In this document: positions 35,908 to 44,676 of the stretch, in pieces | Numbering within the stretch: the first letter of the stretch is position 1 | How the letters are laid out: every line of letters begins with the position of its first letter | Program-made: the position numbers and the translations under genes | From: Anaerolineales bacterium | GTDB taxonomy: Bacteria; Chloroflexota; Anaerolineae; JAAEKA01 | DNA: 64,000 nt | Assembly: GCA_020634615.1 (NCBI GenBank) | Contig: JACKBI010000009.1 | Location: 1 to 64,000 of the forward strand | Direction: 5' to 3' | Notes under the pieces: model-generated | Seen by the model: only the letters and a program-made list of their open reading frames with translations | Databases searched by the model: none | What the model was told of the DNA's origin: nothing

Positions 35908-37020
35908 ATGGCAGATCAGTTGCGCCGTACAGCGCTTTACGATGAACATCTGAAACTCAACGGGCGCATCGTGCCATTTGCAGGCTGGGAACTGCCAGTA
36001 CAGTACGATCACCTTGGACCGACAGTGGAGCATAACGCTGTACGCTCGGCGGCCGGGTTGTTCGACATTGACCACATGGGGCAGGTTGACGTGCGGGGGC
36101 CGGATGCGCTTGCGTTCTTGCAGTACATTCAGGTGGGCGACATGAGCGATTTGCCCGTGCGGGGCGCGCGCTATAGCCTGATGTGCTATGGAGATGGCGG
36201 CGTCGTCGATGACATCTTTGTCTACCGGTTGGCCGAAGAGCGCTGGTGGGTGGTGATCAATGCATCCAATCGCGCTAAGGATGTGACCTGGATGCAGGCG
36301 CATGCCGCCGGATTCGACGTAACGCTGGATGACATCTCCGACGCGACCTACATGCTGGCGCTGCAAGGACCAAAGGCGCAGGAAATCCTGCAGCGGCTCA
36401 CGCCGGCTGACCTCGACGCGATGCCGTTCCACTCCTGTCTCGAAACCGAGGTGGCGGGCATTTCGACACTGCTGGGCGCAACCGGCTACACCGGCGAGTA
36501 CGGTTACGAACTCTTCTTCCCGGTGGAGCAGGCGGCGGCCATGTGGAATGCCTTGTTGGCCGAGGGCCAGGCGGATGGTCTGCTACCGTGCGGGCTGGCG
36601 GCGCGCGACTCGCTGCGCTTCGAACCGTGTCTGCCCCTGTATGGTCATGAAATTGAGCAGGACATCGATCCCATCAGCGCGCGGCTGGGCTGGGCTGTCA
36701 GTTTTTCCAAGGGCGACTTCGTCGGTCGCGACGCTTTGCTCAAGCTCAAGCTGGAAGGCACCAGTCACTTGCTCGTCGGTTTCGAGATGGTAGACAAGGC
36801 CGTTCCGCGCGGCGGTTATTCGGTAGCACTGGATGGTGAGGTGGTGGGCGAGGTGACGACGGGCATGAAGTCGCCTACGACGGGCCGTTTTGTCGGGCTG
36901 GCCTATGTGCCGGCTGACCATGCCAAGCTGGGCAGCGCGATCGACATTGTCATTCGCGACCAGCCGAAACGGGCTGTGGTGGTCAGGCGTCCGTTTTATC
37001 TTGCGGCCTACCGCCGTTGA
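35908..37020 (+). CDS. gcvT: Aminomethyltransferase, glycine cleavage T protein family
   Basis: 370 residues, ATG 35908 after GAAAGGTAG. Signatures: LYDEHLKLNGRIVPFAGWELP, GLFDIDHMGQVDVRGPDA, GGVVDDIFVYRL, the folate-site GYTGEYGYELF, and GLAARDSLRFE. GcvT releases ammonia from the aminomethyl group on GcvH and passes the carbon to tetrahydrofolate. No gcvH or gcvP is adjacent, and no glycine riboswitch was recognised upstream, so a dimethylglycine- or sarcosine-type paralogue remains possible. Length is normal. A strong hairpin follows. Confidence 0.9.
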   Translation: MADQLRRTALYDEHLKLNGRIVPFAGWELPVQYDHLGPTVEHNAVRSAAGLFDIDHMGQVDVRGPDALAFLQYIQVGDMSDLPVRGARYSLMCYGDGGVVDDIFVYRLAEERWWVVINASNRAKDVTWMQAHAAGFDVTLDDISDATYMLALQGPKAQEILQRLTPADLDAMPFHSCLETEVAGISTLLGATGYTGEYGYELFFPVEQAAAMWNALLAEGQADGLLPCGLAARDSLRFEPCLPLYGHEIEQDIDPISARLGWAVSFSKGDFVGRDALLKLKLEGTSHLLVGFEMVDKAVPRGGYSVALDGEVVGEVTTGMKSPTTGRFVGLAYVPADHAKLGSAIDIVIRDQPKRAVVVRRPFYLAAYRR

Positions 37021-37033
37021 GGATACGTGAAAA

Positions 37034-37067
37034 AAGACTGGCAGTCCTTCCGAGGACTGCCAGTCTT
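37034..37067 (-). terminator. Rho-independent-type hairpin between gcvT and the potassium channel gene
   Basis: AAGACTGGCAGTCCT (37034-37048), loop TCCG, AGGACTGCCAGTCTT (37053-37067): a perfect 15-bp stem. The A-tract before it (37030-37035) becomes a U-tract for minus-strand transcripts, so it ends transcription arriving from the channel gene; it may also end gcvT. Confidence 0.7.
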
Positions 37068-37190
37068 GGTGGCAACTGAAGCCGGTCTGGTGTGCGCCAG
37101 GCCGGTGTTTTTTTGTTGGTGTGTCTCAAAGAAGTTGAGGGAGATCTCAGGACCAAAGTTGGTTTTGGAAGCAGTCAGTAGATCGTACTG

Positions 37191-37397
37191 AACGAGTTAT
37201 GGAAGTTAAAAAAGAACCGGCAATTGTATCGTGACGCCCGCCGGAGGCTGAAAGCCGTCCGGCTACAATGTGAAAGACCCTGCGGGCCTGGATTCCAGCC
37301 CTGGAAGGGCTTCCACCTTGTAGCCCGATCCGTTTTACGGTCGGGCGGGCCTCGCCAGGCTATTACCTGAATACAATCTTAACTTTCATAACTCGTT
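37191..37397. repeat. Family D element, 207 bp with 19-bp inverted ends
   Basis: Left end AACGAGTTATGGAAGTTAA (37191-37209), right end complementary at 37379-37397 with one mismatch. Inside are further short palindromic parts (CCGGAGG...CCGTCCGG; CAGCCCTGGAAGGGCTTCC; CCCGATCCG...CGGTCGGG) and no reading frame. The right end stops two bases from the stop codon of the potassium channel gene. It fills most of the 379-base gap after gcvT; the rest (37068-37190) holds nothing recognised. Flanking octamers TCGTACTG and TCCTACGC match at 5 of 8. Confidence 0.75.
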
Positions 37398-37399
37398 TC

Positions 37400-38248
37400 C
37401 TACGCGCCATTCTCTTGTTCAAGCAGGCCATCGAATTCATCTAACTTGGCCTTTAAGTCGGCGGTCGCCTTTTCCTGCGCCTCGATCAGCCGCTTCAGTT
37501 CAGCAATCTTGGCCTTCGGGTCGTTGCTGTCCGCCTCGTCAGCCTCTTCTTTTGCTTCCTCCGCCGCGGACGGCGCGAGAAACAAATTGGCAAGAAAACC
37601 GCTCAAAGTACCGAACAGACCCACGCCGGCTGTCATCACAAAGATGCCCACGACCCGGCCGGCATTGGAGACGGGATACTGGTCGCCATAGCCCACCGTA
37701 GTAATGGTCACATAGGCCCACCAGATGGCATCGGAAGCCGATGTGATGTTGGCATTGGGCGCGCTACTTTCAGCGGCCAGGACGGACAATGAGCCAAACT
37801 CCAGCACGCACAGCACCAGAAAGAAAACCGTGTAGAGGGCGTTCTCGGCGCGGTGTGTGATGAACTCCCGCCAAAGGTCCTTCGCACCGAATTCGAGAAT
37901 CAGGCGGATGACCCGCCACAGCCGAAACAGACGGAAAATCTTGACCCTGGGAAACGGCAGACTGGATATCAAGTCCGCCCATCCAAACTTGCGAAAGAAG
38001 TAGGTCGACTTGCTTTCGGTTGTGAAGAAGCGGTAGAAGAAGTCGAACAGAAAGATCGGCAACAAGATTGCGTTGATGATACCGACCACATACCGCAGGT
38101 TCACATCATTCTTGAGGATGAACAGCGCGATCAGGTTGAAGATCGAAAGAACTGAGAGCGCGCCGATAAATAGCTCGTACCCAATGGGCTTGAGCTCGCG
38201 ATTTTTTTTGGCCGCTGGTGCCACAGCTGTCGCTGATGTCATGGACAC
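37400..38248 (-). CDS. Voltage-gated-type potassium channel, six-helix
   Basis: 282 residues. Helices S1-S6 with an Arg-rich S4-like segment (FRLFRLWRVIRLILEF, about 105-120) and selectivity filter TTVGYGDQYP with TVGYGD at 184-189. The ending S6 (VGIFVMTAGVGLFGTLSGFLANLFL) has the gating Gly. The C-terminal 60 residues are a charged coiled coil (EEAKEEADEAD ... LKRLIEAQEKATADLKAKLDEF), probably a tetramerisation domain replacing RCK or cyclic-nucleotide domains. Likely a homotetrameric K+ channel in the cytoplasmic membrane. The ClC gene lies just downstream of nothing else in the gap of 30 bases upstream of it. Confidence 0.9.
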   Translation of the reverse strand: MSMTSATAVAPAAKKNRELKPIGYELFIGALSVLSIFNLIALFILKNDVNLRYVVGIINAILLPIFLFDFFYRFFTTESKSTYFFRKFGWADLISSLPFPRVKIFRLFRLWRVIRLILEFGAKDLWREFITHRAENALYTVFFLVLCVLEFGSLSVLAAESSAPNANITSASDAIWWAYVTITTVGYGDQYPVSNAGRVVGIFVMTAGVGLFGTLSGFLANLFLAPSAAEEAKEEADEADSNDPKAKIAELKRLIEAQEKATADLKAKLDEFDGLLEQENGA

Positions 38249-38278
38249 ATGCCTCCTGGATCAGGCTGAATCGATGGT

Positions 38279-39739
38279 TTATTTCGCGCCAGTGCGCTTG
38301 GCCGCTGGCCTGCGGTCATAGGAAAACGTGCCCCGGCGCAGCCGTGTCGTGCCGTCGTGCAATATGAACGTGTAGGCTGAGCCCGGTTGGAAGGGCCGCG
38401 CCAACGCGTAGCCGATGGCGGCCGCCAAGAGCAGCGGCAAGAGGATGCGATAGTCGTTGACCATTTCGTAGATCATCATGGCGCCGAACAGCGGGGCGTG
38501 GAACGTGCCGGCCAGCATGGCTGCCGTACATACCATGGCAAAGGCGGTTGGCGACAAGCCCAGACTGGGAAACGCCACGGTGACGATCTCGCCGTAGACC
38601 GCGCCCAGTGACGAGCCGATCAGCAGCGCTGGCCCGATGGTCCCGCCGACGAACCCGGCGCCGAGGCTCTGCGGCGTCAGAACGATCGTGGCAAGGCCCA
38701 ACACTGCCAGCAGCCCCAGCGGGAAGCGGACGCCGGCGAAGATCGCCTGCATCTGGACCAGGCCAGTACCAGTGACCGCCGGCAGCCAGATCGCGATGAC
38801 GCCAATTATCAGGCCCATGCAGGCCGTCTTGGCCCAAAACGGCAACGGCATGCGATCCCAAAAGGCCTTGGATCTTGGCAGCATGTTGACGTAGGCAATG
38901 GCCGCCAGCGCGGCTACCACTGCGACGCCCGCATAGAGCAGCAGGGTGGCGTTTGGCCGCAGGTCGCCGAGAGCGACGCTATACTGCGGCGGAGCGCCGC
39001 CCAGAAACTGGATGGTCAGCGAGGCCGTCGCCACCGCAATCATGGTTGGCACCACAAAGACCGCACCGCCGAAACCGCCCAGCACCACTTCCAGCGCAAA
39101 GAAGACGGCCGCGAGCTGAGCGAAGTAGGTGGTCGCAATGCCCGCGCCAACACCGGCAACGACCAGCGAGCGAACAAACAGACCAGGTTGGCGAAAACGC
39201 GTGCCTAACCAGGATGCCAGGTGGCCGCCGATCATCGAGGTTGGCCCGTCAGCGCCCACTGGCACACCCATACCGATGCTTATCGCCGCTGCGATCACAA
39301 ACGCGAGGCCGGTGCGTTTCTCAAGCTGACCGTCGTGTTCGATCACACCGTCGATGATGTGCGCGACACCCGGCACGCGGGTGGGGCGATGGAAGAAGTG
39401 CATGATCAGTGCGACGAGGATGCCGCCGCCTGCCAGCGTCACCGGGATCATCCAGTCGCCCGCCGATTGCAGGTTTATGGTCACTGCCCTCACCACGCCG
39501 ATGGCCTGGTTGAACAGCCACACGGCGACCGCTGTCAGCAGGCCAAGCACTGCTGCTCCCACGTACAGCCAGATGCGCTCGCGGCCCCGCAGTTGGATCT
39601 CGACGCCTGATTCGGCAACCTCTCTTGTCTGTTCCACCTGGTCCGCTTTGCTGATCAAGTCAATTTGATTCAAGGTGATGCGTCCGGCTCTGGAGAAAGC
39701 CCCAACGACCTTCCTTGTGACTCCGGGGCATTCTAGCAT
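38279..39739 (-). CDS. ClC-family chloride channel/transporter
   Basis: 486 residues, about 11-12 membrane helices, no CBS domains. ClC motifs: RVPGVAHII in place of GSGIP, GVPVGADGPTSMIGGHLA in place of GREGPxVQ (162-166, with Asp164 where the gating Glu normally stands), GAGIATTYFAQLAAVFFALE, and GAGFVGGTIGPALLIGS in place of GxFxP. The substitution may change gating or proton coupling. The N-terminal about 50 residues are poorly conserved, so the start (ATG 39739) could be too early. Transcribed before the potassium channel gene with a 30-base gap; the two may be one ion-balance operon. Confidence 0.87.
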   Translation of the reverse strand: MLECPGVTRKVVGAFSRAGRITLNQIDLISKADQVEQTREVAESGVEIQLRGRERIWLYVGAAVLGLLTAVAVWLFNQAIGVVRAVTINLQSAGDWMIPVTLAGGGILVALIMHFFHRPTRVPGVAHIIDGVIEHDGQLEKRTGLAFVIAAAISIGMGVPVGADGPTSMIGGHLASWLGTRFRQPGLFVRSLVVAGVGAGIATTYFAQLAAVFFALEVVLGGFGGAVFVVPTMIAVATASLTIQFLGGAPPQYSVALGDLRPNATLLLYAGVAVVAALAAIAYVNMLPRSKAFWDRMPLPFWAKTACMGLIIGVIAIWLPAVTGTGLVQMQAIFAGVRFPLGLLAVLGLATIVLTPQSLGAGFVGGTIGPALLIGSSLGAVYGEIVTVAFPSLGLSPTAFAMVCTAAMLAGTFHAPLFGAMMIYEMVNDYRILLPLLLAAAIGYALARPFQPGSAYTFILHDGTTRLRRGTFSYDRRPAAKRTGAK

Positions 39740-39794
39740 TGGTATCTTTGGTTGCCAAACGGATTGCTACACCCGTTTCAGCGGAGAAATAAAC

Positions 39795-39832
39795 CGGCGC
39801 TTCTCAGGGCATGGAGACCCTGAGAAGCGCCG
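39795..39832 (-). terminator. Terminator after the PA14-domain gene
   Basis: CGGCGCTTCTCAGGG (39795-39809), 8-base loop, CCCTGAGAAGCGCCG (39818-39832): a perfect 15-bp stem, followed on the minus strand by T-rich GTTTATTTC. Confidence 0.7.
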
Positions 39833-39861
39833 ATGGGGATGCTTAGGCGGCGGCTGCGATG

Positions 39862-40734
39862 CTACTGAACAACCGGCGACCCGGCAGGGCAGGCTCCGTA
39901 GTAGAACCAGCCTGCGCCCGTCTTGGAGCAGGTTGCTTGCACCGGCTCCTGGTTACAGGCAAGCTGCATACACTGAAGCTGGCCGGGGGTGCAGTTGCCC
40001 CAGACCTGGATCGTCGGCTCGGAGTCGATCGAACCCATGTTAGGCGCATCCCACTGGCCGTCGGACACATAGCAAGCCGACTGCGGTTCGTTGTTCTGAA
40101 TGCACGACGTGTAATTGCCGTATTCGGTAGTCACGCTGGTGGCCGAGGTTGGGCAGGAGCACTCCCACCATGGATCGCAGGATGGGGTTGGCGTGGGTCC
40201 TGTGGCCGTCGGCTGCGGTGTGACGTTTGGCATCGGCGTCGGCAACGGCGTGTAGATGTAGCCGCCGCCCGGCTGCTGATAAGCCCAGTTGAGATACACG
40301 TAGGCCGTGTCCGTGTACTGGCGATACTGCACCACCAGGTTGTGGGTGCCCTGGTTGAGCGATACAGATACCTGCACCGGCTTGCCCGACATTCCCGCGC
40401 CCATGGTGTTGATGTAGGTCACGCCGTCGATTTGCAGCGAAACCTCGTCGTCGGCCAGCGCCCGGAAGGTGTAGGTTCCGGTGTAGTAGAAGTTGACCGA
40501 ACTGGTCATGGTGGCTGTCCAGTTGGTGGACGGCATCCCGGGGCCGGGTGGCACTGTGCCCCAGTTGAAGTCGATGTACGTGTCGGCCTGTGCCATGGCT
40601 GGCGTGCCCGACCAGCTTGTATTGGCGTAGTAGTTGATGTTCCAGACGTTGCCGTTCTGTGCCATCAGAGGCTGGCCGGTCACGACCAGAAGAGCTATGA
40701 CAACGACCGCCAGAATCAAAGTCTTGTGTTTCAT
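39862..40734 (-). CDS. Secreted protein with PA14-like domain and Cys-rich C-terminus
   Basis: 290 residues after GAGGAGACAAC. Signal peptide 1-25 (cut near PLMA). Residues about 28-155 have the PA14 layout: WNINYYANTSWSGTP, a beta-hairpin TGTYTFRALADDEVSLQIDG, and GTHNLVVQYRQYTDTAYVYLNW. PA14 domains bind glycans in many surface proteins. A Pro/Thr linker leads to about 95 residues containing ten Cys residues with a WWEC start, likely disulphide-rich. Downstream member of a two-gene unit with the PPC-like gene, 21 bases apart. Confidence 0.8.
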   Translation of the reverse strand: MKHKTLILAVVVIALLVVTGQPLMAQNGNVWNINYYANTSWSGTPAMAQADTYIDFNWGTVPPGPGMPSTNWTATMTSSVNFYYTGTYTFRALADDEVSLQIDGVTYINTMGAGMSGKPVQVSVSLNQGTHNLVVQYRQYTDTAYVYLNWAYQQPGGGYIYTPLPTPMPNVTPQPTATGPTPTPSCDPWWECSCPTSATSVTTEYGNYTSCIQNNEPQSACYVSDGQWDAPNMGSIDSEPTIQVWGNCTPGQLQCMQLACNQEPVQATCSKTGAGWFYYGACPAGSPVVQ

Positions 40735-40755
40735 AATGTTGTCTCCTCGTCGCGG

Positions 40756-41847
40756 CTAGGGCTGCAGCACGGTTGGCTGGGCCTTGGCGTCCTCTGTGAT
40801 CGTAAGCACGGCATCGACGCTGGTCGTGGGATCGAGCCTGCCGACCCAGACCAGGTAGCGTCCCTCGGCCGGCTGTTCCAGAGTAACCGTCGGGTTAAGG
40901 TTGTCCGCGCCGGCGGTGTCGTCGCTACAGGTCACACTGCCATCCGGTCCAAGCACAAACAGTGTCGTGTCCTGGTCAGCTTCGACGAACAAGGTTAGCC
41001 CATCGGCCTCGCCGGTCCAGTCGAAGGCATAGTTCGGGGCCAGTGACACCAGACCGCCGCACAGAGCATCGTCGTTCTTTTGCAACTCTGGCGCGGGCAG
41101 GTCGCCGTCCGCGGTCACATCTACCGTGGCAGCATCGCCGCCGGCCTCCAGTGCATCGGGTGACTCGACAGCCGCTGCAGCGTCCTCGAGATTCTGGGCC
41201 GCCCGGAGGAATCGATCGCGCAGCGGCAACACCTCAGGTACAGTATTACGTTTCACCAGCGACGCCAGAGCAAGCTTGCTTGCATTCATGTCATCGCGGG
41301 TCGTGAACACCAGGAAGCCGGCCGCCAGTCCGCGCGGGACGCTGTTGCCGACCCAAACGTTGTATGTGCCCGTTACCGGCTGGGTGATTGCCACGGTGGG
41401 GTCCAGCAGCAGGCTGCTGGTATCGTCGTTGCACAGGTAGTCGCCGTCAGGTGTCTGCACGACCAGGGTCGTGTCGTTGTCGCTGTAGAAGAAGACCTTC
41501 ATCATGTCTGCCTCGCCCTGATAGTCGGCTGTGACCACCGGAGCGTCGGAGATGTAACCCTGGCACGCCTCGGATAGGGTGCTGGCCGTGACGGGGCCGC
41601 CCGCTTGCACGCTGACCAGGAACGGGTCCAGCGGGAAGCCGGCTTCAGGGCTGATGGTGATAAACGCGCCGCCGGCCGCGTTGTCCGCGGGCGCATCTGC
41701 GGTTTCAGTCGCGGCAGGCGTCGCCTGGGCGTTTTGCCGGGAGGCGAACTGGCTGGCCGTCGTGACGGTGACTGCCGACAGAATCAGCAGCGCCGCCAGC
41801 GCCAGCGCCAGCAATAGCGCGCGACGGGTGGATTTTGGTTGTTTCAT
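40756..41847 (-). CDS. Secreted protein with two PPC-like beta domains
   Basis: 363 residues from ATG 41847, after GAAAGGATCG; the longer frame to 41901 is not needed. Signal peptide 1-31 (Arg-rich, then Leu/Ala-rich). Two repeats of the bacterial pre-peptidase C-terminal type: DNDTTLVVQTPDGDYLCNDD...TGTYNVWVG and DQDTTLFVLGPDGSVTCSDD...EGRYLVWVG. No peptidase domain is attached. The acidic DDT loops suggest calcium-binding edges. Co-transcribed with the PA14-domain gene. The role is probably in the cell surface or extracellular matrix; no function can be assigned. Confidence 0.8.
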   Translation of the reverse strand: MKQPKSTRRALLLALALAALLILSAVTVTTASQFASRQNAQATPAATETADAPADNAAGGAFITISPEAGFPLDPFLVSVQAGGPVTASTLSEACQGYISDAPVVTADYQGEADMMKVFFYSDNDTTLVVQTPDGDYLCNDDTSSLLLDPTVAITQPVTGTYNVWVGNSVPRGLAAGFLVFTTRDDMNASKLALASLVKRNTVPEVLPLRDRFLRAAQNLEDAAAAVESPDALEAGGDAATVDVTADGDLPAPELQKNDDALCGGLVSLAPNYAFDWTGEADGLTLFVEADQDTTLFVLGPDGSVTCSDDTAGADNLNPTVTLEQPAEGRYLVWVGRLDPTTSVDAVLTITEDAKAQPTVLQP

Positions 41848-41965
41848 AGTCGTCGATCCTTTCTGACTGCGAGGCCGGTAGGTGTCGGTCCGGCCGCACA
41901 TGGGTTGAATTGTTATGAGATCGGGCCATTGGCCAGATCAGCGAATGGCATTTCGAGCAACGGAT

Positions 41966-42079
41966 GTAACTGTTCAGGCTACATAGGACTGACAGTCCTG
42001 GTCTTGTGACCAAGTGAGTGGCGCGTCCGTTGAAGCTCTGGTGATTGACAAGGACTGTCGGTCCTGGCTGAATAGTCAC
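41966..42079. repeat. Family C element, copy 1
   Basis: 114 bp, ends GTAACTGTTCAG (41966-41977) and complementary CTGAATAGTCAC (42068-42079, two mismatches). A second inner pair AGGACTGACAGTCC / GGACTGTCGGTCC is itself palindromic. The same 114-bp layout recurs in the opposite orientation at 60484-60597. The flanking octamers CAACGGAT and CAACAGCC match at five positions, a decayed duplication. Confidence 0.8.
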
Positions 42080-42086
42080 CAACAGC

Positions 42087-42671
42087 CTACAGTTGGGCGC
42101 TGTCCTGCGCTTGCTCGCCGTGGTTGTGGTGCTGGTCGGAATGTTCGTGATGAACGTCGGTTCGCCGGTGGTGGCTATCTTTGACCATTTTGGTACCCCA
42201 GGCGCGCAGTCCCAGGAAGATGCCCAGGGCAGCGATTGGCAGAGCGATCCCGGCGCCGTACTGGAGAACCGTATCAGGCGTTCCCAGGAAGACGCGGCTC
42301 ATGAAGTTGACGGCCAACACCACCACCGTCACGCCTATCAGGTTGGTTTCCAGGTCTTCGGTGCTGTCAATCCTCAACCAGCCGGGGAACTTCACATCGG
42401 TGATGAAGAGTTGGTACAGACCAACCGCGGTGATGAACAGCACGGTGCCGACCAGGAATGTATGGACGTATTCTACCACCTCCACGATCAGCAGGTTGCG
42501 GTCCAGCGGAGGCATTTCTCCTGCGAGAATCTCGATCGCTGTGTGAACCAACTCCAGCAGCATCCGGATCAATCCGATGCCGCCGAAGACGAAGAAGATC
42601 GCAGACGCCAGGACAAGCCCGATTACCGGAATGATGATCAAATATCGGGTACCCGTCAGGATTCGTTGCAT
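42087..42671 (-). CDS. YqhA (UPF0114) family membrane protein
   Basis: 194 residues with three to four helices. Near-invariant YqhA features: RYLIIIPVIGLVLASAIFFVFGG, VEYVHTFLVGTVLFITAVGLYQLFI, and RVFLGTPDTVLQYGAGIALPIAALG. Function of the family is unknown; members are widespread stress-linked membrane proteins. The last 30 residues are unusually His-rich (HHRRTDVHHEHSDQHHNHG), suggesting a metal-binding tail. It lies 57 bases downstream of the PRC-barrel gene. Confidence 0.85.
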   Translation of the reverse strand: MQRILTGTRYLIIIPVIGLVLASAIFFVFGGIGLIRMLLELVHTAIEILAGEMPPLDRNLLIVEVVEYVHTFLVGTVLFITAVGLYQLFITDVKFPGWLRIDSTEDLETNLIGVTVVVLAVNFMSRVFLGTPDTVLQYGAGIALPIAALGIFLGLRAWGTKMVKDSHHRRTDVHHEHSDQHHNHGEQAQDSAQL

Positions 42672-42728
42672 GGCTCTGGCGTCTCCTCAACACCAAGTAC
42701 GTTTCAGGATACGTTCTGACGCGACCGG

Positions 42729-43346
42729 CTACAGGCTGGGAAGCTGCTCGACTTCGTGCTTCGCCAGCTTGAGATGGACCGCTACTTCGCCGATGCGATC
42801 GACCTGCCCGACCGGCACAGCGATTTCCTTCTTGCCGAACAGATGCCCTTCCTTCAGCACGACGTGGGTGATCTGCCCCGATTCCGGCGTGATGACCAAC
42901 TCGTCGAGCTGGCCTACCTGGTGATCAGTGGCATAGACGGGGATGCCGTGCCGCGTCGCCAGCTCGTTGTCAGGGATCGCTTCCACGTCGACATAGGCCG
43001 GGCCGCCGCTGGTCATGCTGAAGTCAGTGGCCGACAGCCCGCTCTGAAATTCTGCATATGCCAGCCCTTCGGCGTTAGGCAGCCCGATGCCCTGATCCTC
43101 GGCGATCTCTGTCTCCAAGAATGGCGCCAGGTGGGAGAGTCCGTCTTTGCTACAGTTCAGCGAGATCCCGTGAGCAGTGTCGTCGGCGATCAGATCCAGC
43201 GGCGCCAGATACTCCCGGTGGCCATGGCCCTTGATGTCGATCACGAGGTGGGACATGGTCCATCGCACCGGGTCAAGGACTGCCGCCACAACTTGCCCGC
43301 CTGCGCCATCGGTACACTGCACGTCTCCATTCAGGGGAATGTTCAT
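42729..43346 (-). CDS. PRC-barrel domain protein, double barrel
   Basis: 205 residues with two PRC-barrel-like halves: 1-75 (MNIPLNGDVQCTDGAGGQV, DPVRWTMSHLVIDIKG) and 125-200 (VYATDHQVGQLDELVITPES, ITHVVLKEGHLFGKKEIAVP). PRC barrels occur in RimM, photosynthetic reaction-centre H subunits and stress-related proteins, and here probably mediate protein contacts. No signal peptide. Upstream of yqhA on the same strand, so likely co-transcribed. Confidence 0.85.
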   Translation of the reverse strand: MNIPLNGDVQCTDGAGGQVVAAVLDPVRWTMSHLVIDIKGHGHREYLAPLDLIADDTAHGISLNCSKDGLSHLAPFLETEIAEDQGIGLPNAEGLAYAEFQSGLSATDFSMTSGGPAYVDVEAIPDNELATRHGIPVYATDHQVGQLDELVITPESGQITHVVLKEGHLFGKKEIAVPVGQVDRIGEVAVHLKLAKHEVEQLPSL

Positions 43347-43385
43347 AGGTCGATGCTCCTTAAAGAGTTGTTCTCGCCCGCGACT

Positions 43386-43474
43386 TCCGAACTTGCCGGG
43401 GCACTCGTGCAGCCGGTTGCGTCTGGAGACTGGCTGGTAACGCCAGCAGGTGACTTCGGAAGTCCGGAGCGACC
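43386..43474. repeat. Degenerate palindromic element related to family B
   Basis: CGACTTCCGAA near the left end and TTCGGAAGTC near the right end repeat the inverted ends seen at 45407-45493 and 57107-57193, about 90 bp apart as in those copies. The interior is unrelated. It lies between the META lipoprotein gene and the PRC-barrel gene. Confidence 0.5.
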
Positions 43475-43476
43475 GA

Positions 43477-43878
43477 TCAGCTTCCCGAAGTATACTCGAT
43501 GATCGCTTGACCGGTAGAATCCTTGATCGTCAGCGTGCTGCCCTTGATGTTATAGGTGCTGCTGTTCTCCAGCAGATAGAGATACTCGCTTTCCTGCTGG
43601 TTAACTACTTCTGTGCAGGTCATCATCGTCGAGGAGGGCGAGTCAATGGTCAGGTTGCTGCCGCTGGCTGTGTAGTTAGCGGTGTAGTTATTGCAGCCGC
43701 CGGAACCCGTCAGCTTGCCGTCCGTGCCAAAGGTCCCGGTCATCGGGACGCTGGGATCGACGTTAACGCCAGAGAGCGCTGTGACCGTCCATGTGGCACC
43801 GGTCAGCGATGCTGTGCTGGCGCCGCACGCGCTGATCAGGGCAACCATGATCAGCAAGATAAGAACTGTTCGTTTCAT
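43477..43878 (-). CDS. META-domain (HslJ-like) lipoprotein 1
   Basis: 133 residues from ATG 43878, after AGGAGA; longer frames upstream lack start signals. Signal peptide with lipobox ALISACGAS (Cys18). The META/HslJ beta domain is clear: LTGATWTVTALSGVNV, TGSGGCNNYTANYTASG, and MMTCTEVVNQQESEYLYLL. HslJ-type lipoproteins are associated with heat or antibiotic stress and the cell envelope; no biochemical role is established. A second copy lies at 57425-57898. Confidence 0.87.
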   Translation of the reverse strand: MKRTVLILLIMVALISACGASTASLTGATWTVTALSGVNVDPSVPMTGTFGTDGKLTGSGGCNNYTANYTASGSNLTIDSPSSTMMTCTEVVNQQESEYLYLLENSSTYNIKGSTLTIKDSTGQAIIEYTSGS

Positions 43879-44030
43879 GGGAAGATTCTCCTTTAGGTGA
43901 AATAGAGGCAGCAACTGAGCTGTTGCTTGACGACTGTGCTGCCGGCAGCCGTGGTTTGAGACAGGCAGTGTGTCTGCCTGGCAGCTTTTGGCCAAGGTGC
44001 ATGAGATTGGCGCAGAGTATCCAACCCGGG

Positions 44031-44675
44031 TTATCTGCTGCTGTGCAGCAGGATGTATACGCTGATCAGCAACACCCACAATGGGAAGACCATGACCGAC
44101 CAGGTAAAGAGTCCCAGACTGAACATAAGAAACACCGCCAGCGCCAGGCCGAGAAATGACATCCAACGCGGCAGGATTCCTGTACGCAATGCAAGCGTCG
44201 ACGTTGAGATCATAAAGACGCCTGCCATTTTCATTGCGTAGACGTTCATGATCTCAAAGGTGATGATGCGACCGAAGGTGTACAGGCCGTTTTTTAGCAA
44301 CGCATCCGGTGTCGCTCCGTACATGTGCAAGATGCCGCCGGCAACTGCGGCTGAGGCAAAGAGCATGGCCAGGAACAGCAAGCCGCTGCCAAGAAAAACT
44401 GTGGCAAAAAGCCGGTCTTCGCGTTCTCCGATGCGGTCGCGTATCACGCCAATAAACCAGAGAAATGCAATGCCTGCAAACGGCAGCAACTGAAGCGCCA
44501 GTGTGACCGGTTTCCAGCTCGTTGCAAGCCAGTCCCCGGCGGCGACTGGATCATCAGGCACTGAGATGCGGATCAACCCCAGGGCGCTGATGAGCAGCAC
44601 GGCAAACACGATGCCGGCAATGGCTGCGGCGCGCTGGGTCGTAAAGGGGGAGTTGGCCAGGCTCTTGTCCTGCAT
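44031..44675 (-). CDS. Hypothetical polytopic membrane protein
   Basis: 214 residues from ATG 44675, one base after the stop of the preceding gene (TGAGATG), implying coupled translation. Six hydrophobic helices with features such as WKPVTLALQLLPFAGIAFLWFIGVIRDRIGEREDRLFATVFLGSG, in two halves, followed by GRIITFEIMNVYAMKMAGVFM. Similar proteins occur among actinobacterial and chloroflexal membrane proteins of unknown function. No catalytic motif is visible. Confidence 0.75.
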   Translation of the reverse strand: MQDKSLANSPFTTQRAAAIAGIVFAVLLISALGLIRISVPDDPVAAGDWLATSWKPVTLALQLLPFAGIAFLWFIGVIRDRIGEREDRLFATVFLGSGLLFLAMLFASAAVAGGILHMYGATPDALLKNGLYTFGRIITFEIMNVYAMKMAGVFMISTSTLALRTGILPRWMSFLGLALAVFLMFSLGLFTWSVMVFPLWVLLISVYILLHSSR

Positions 44676-44676
44676 C

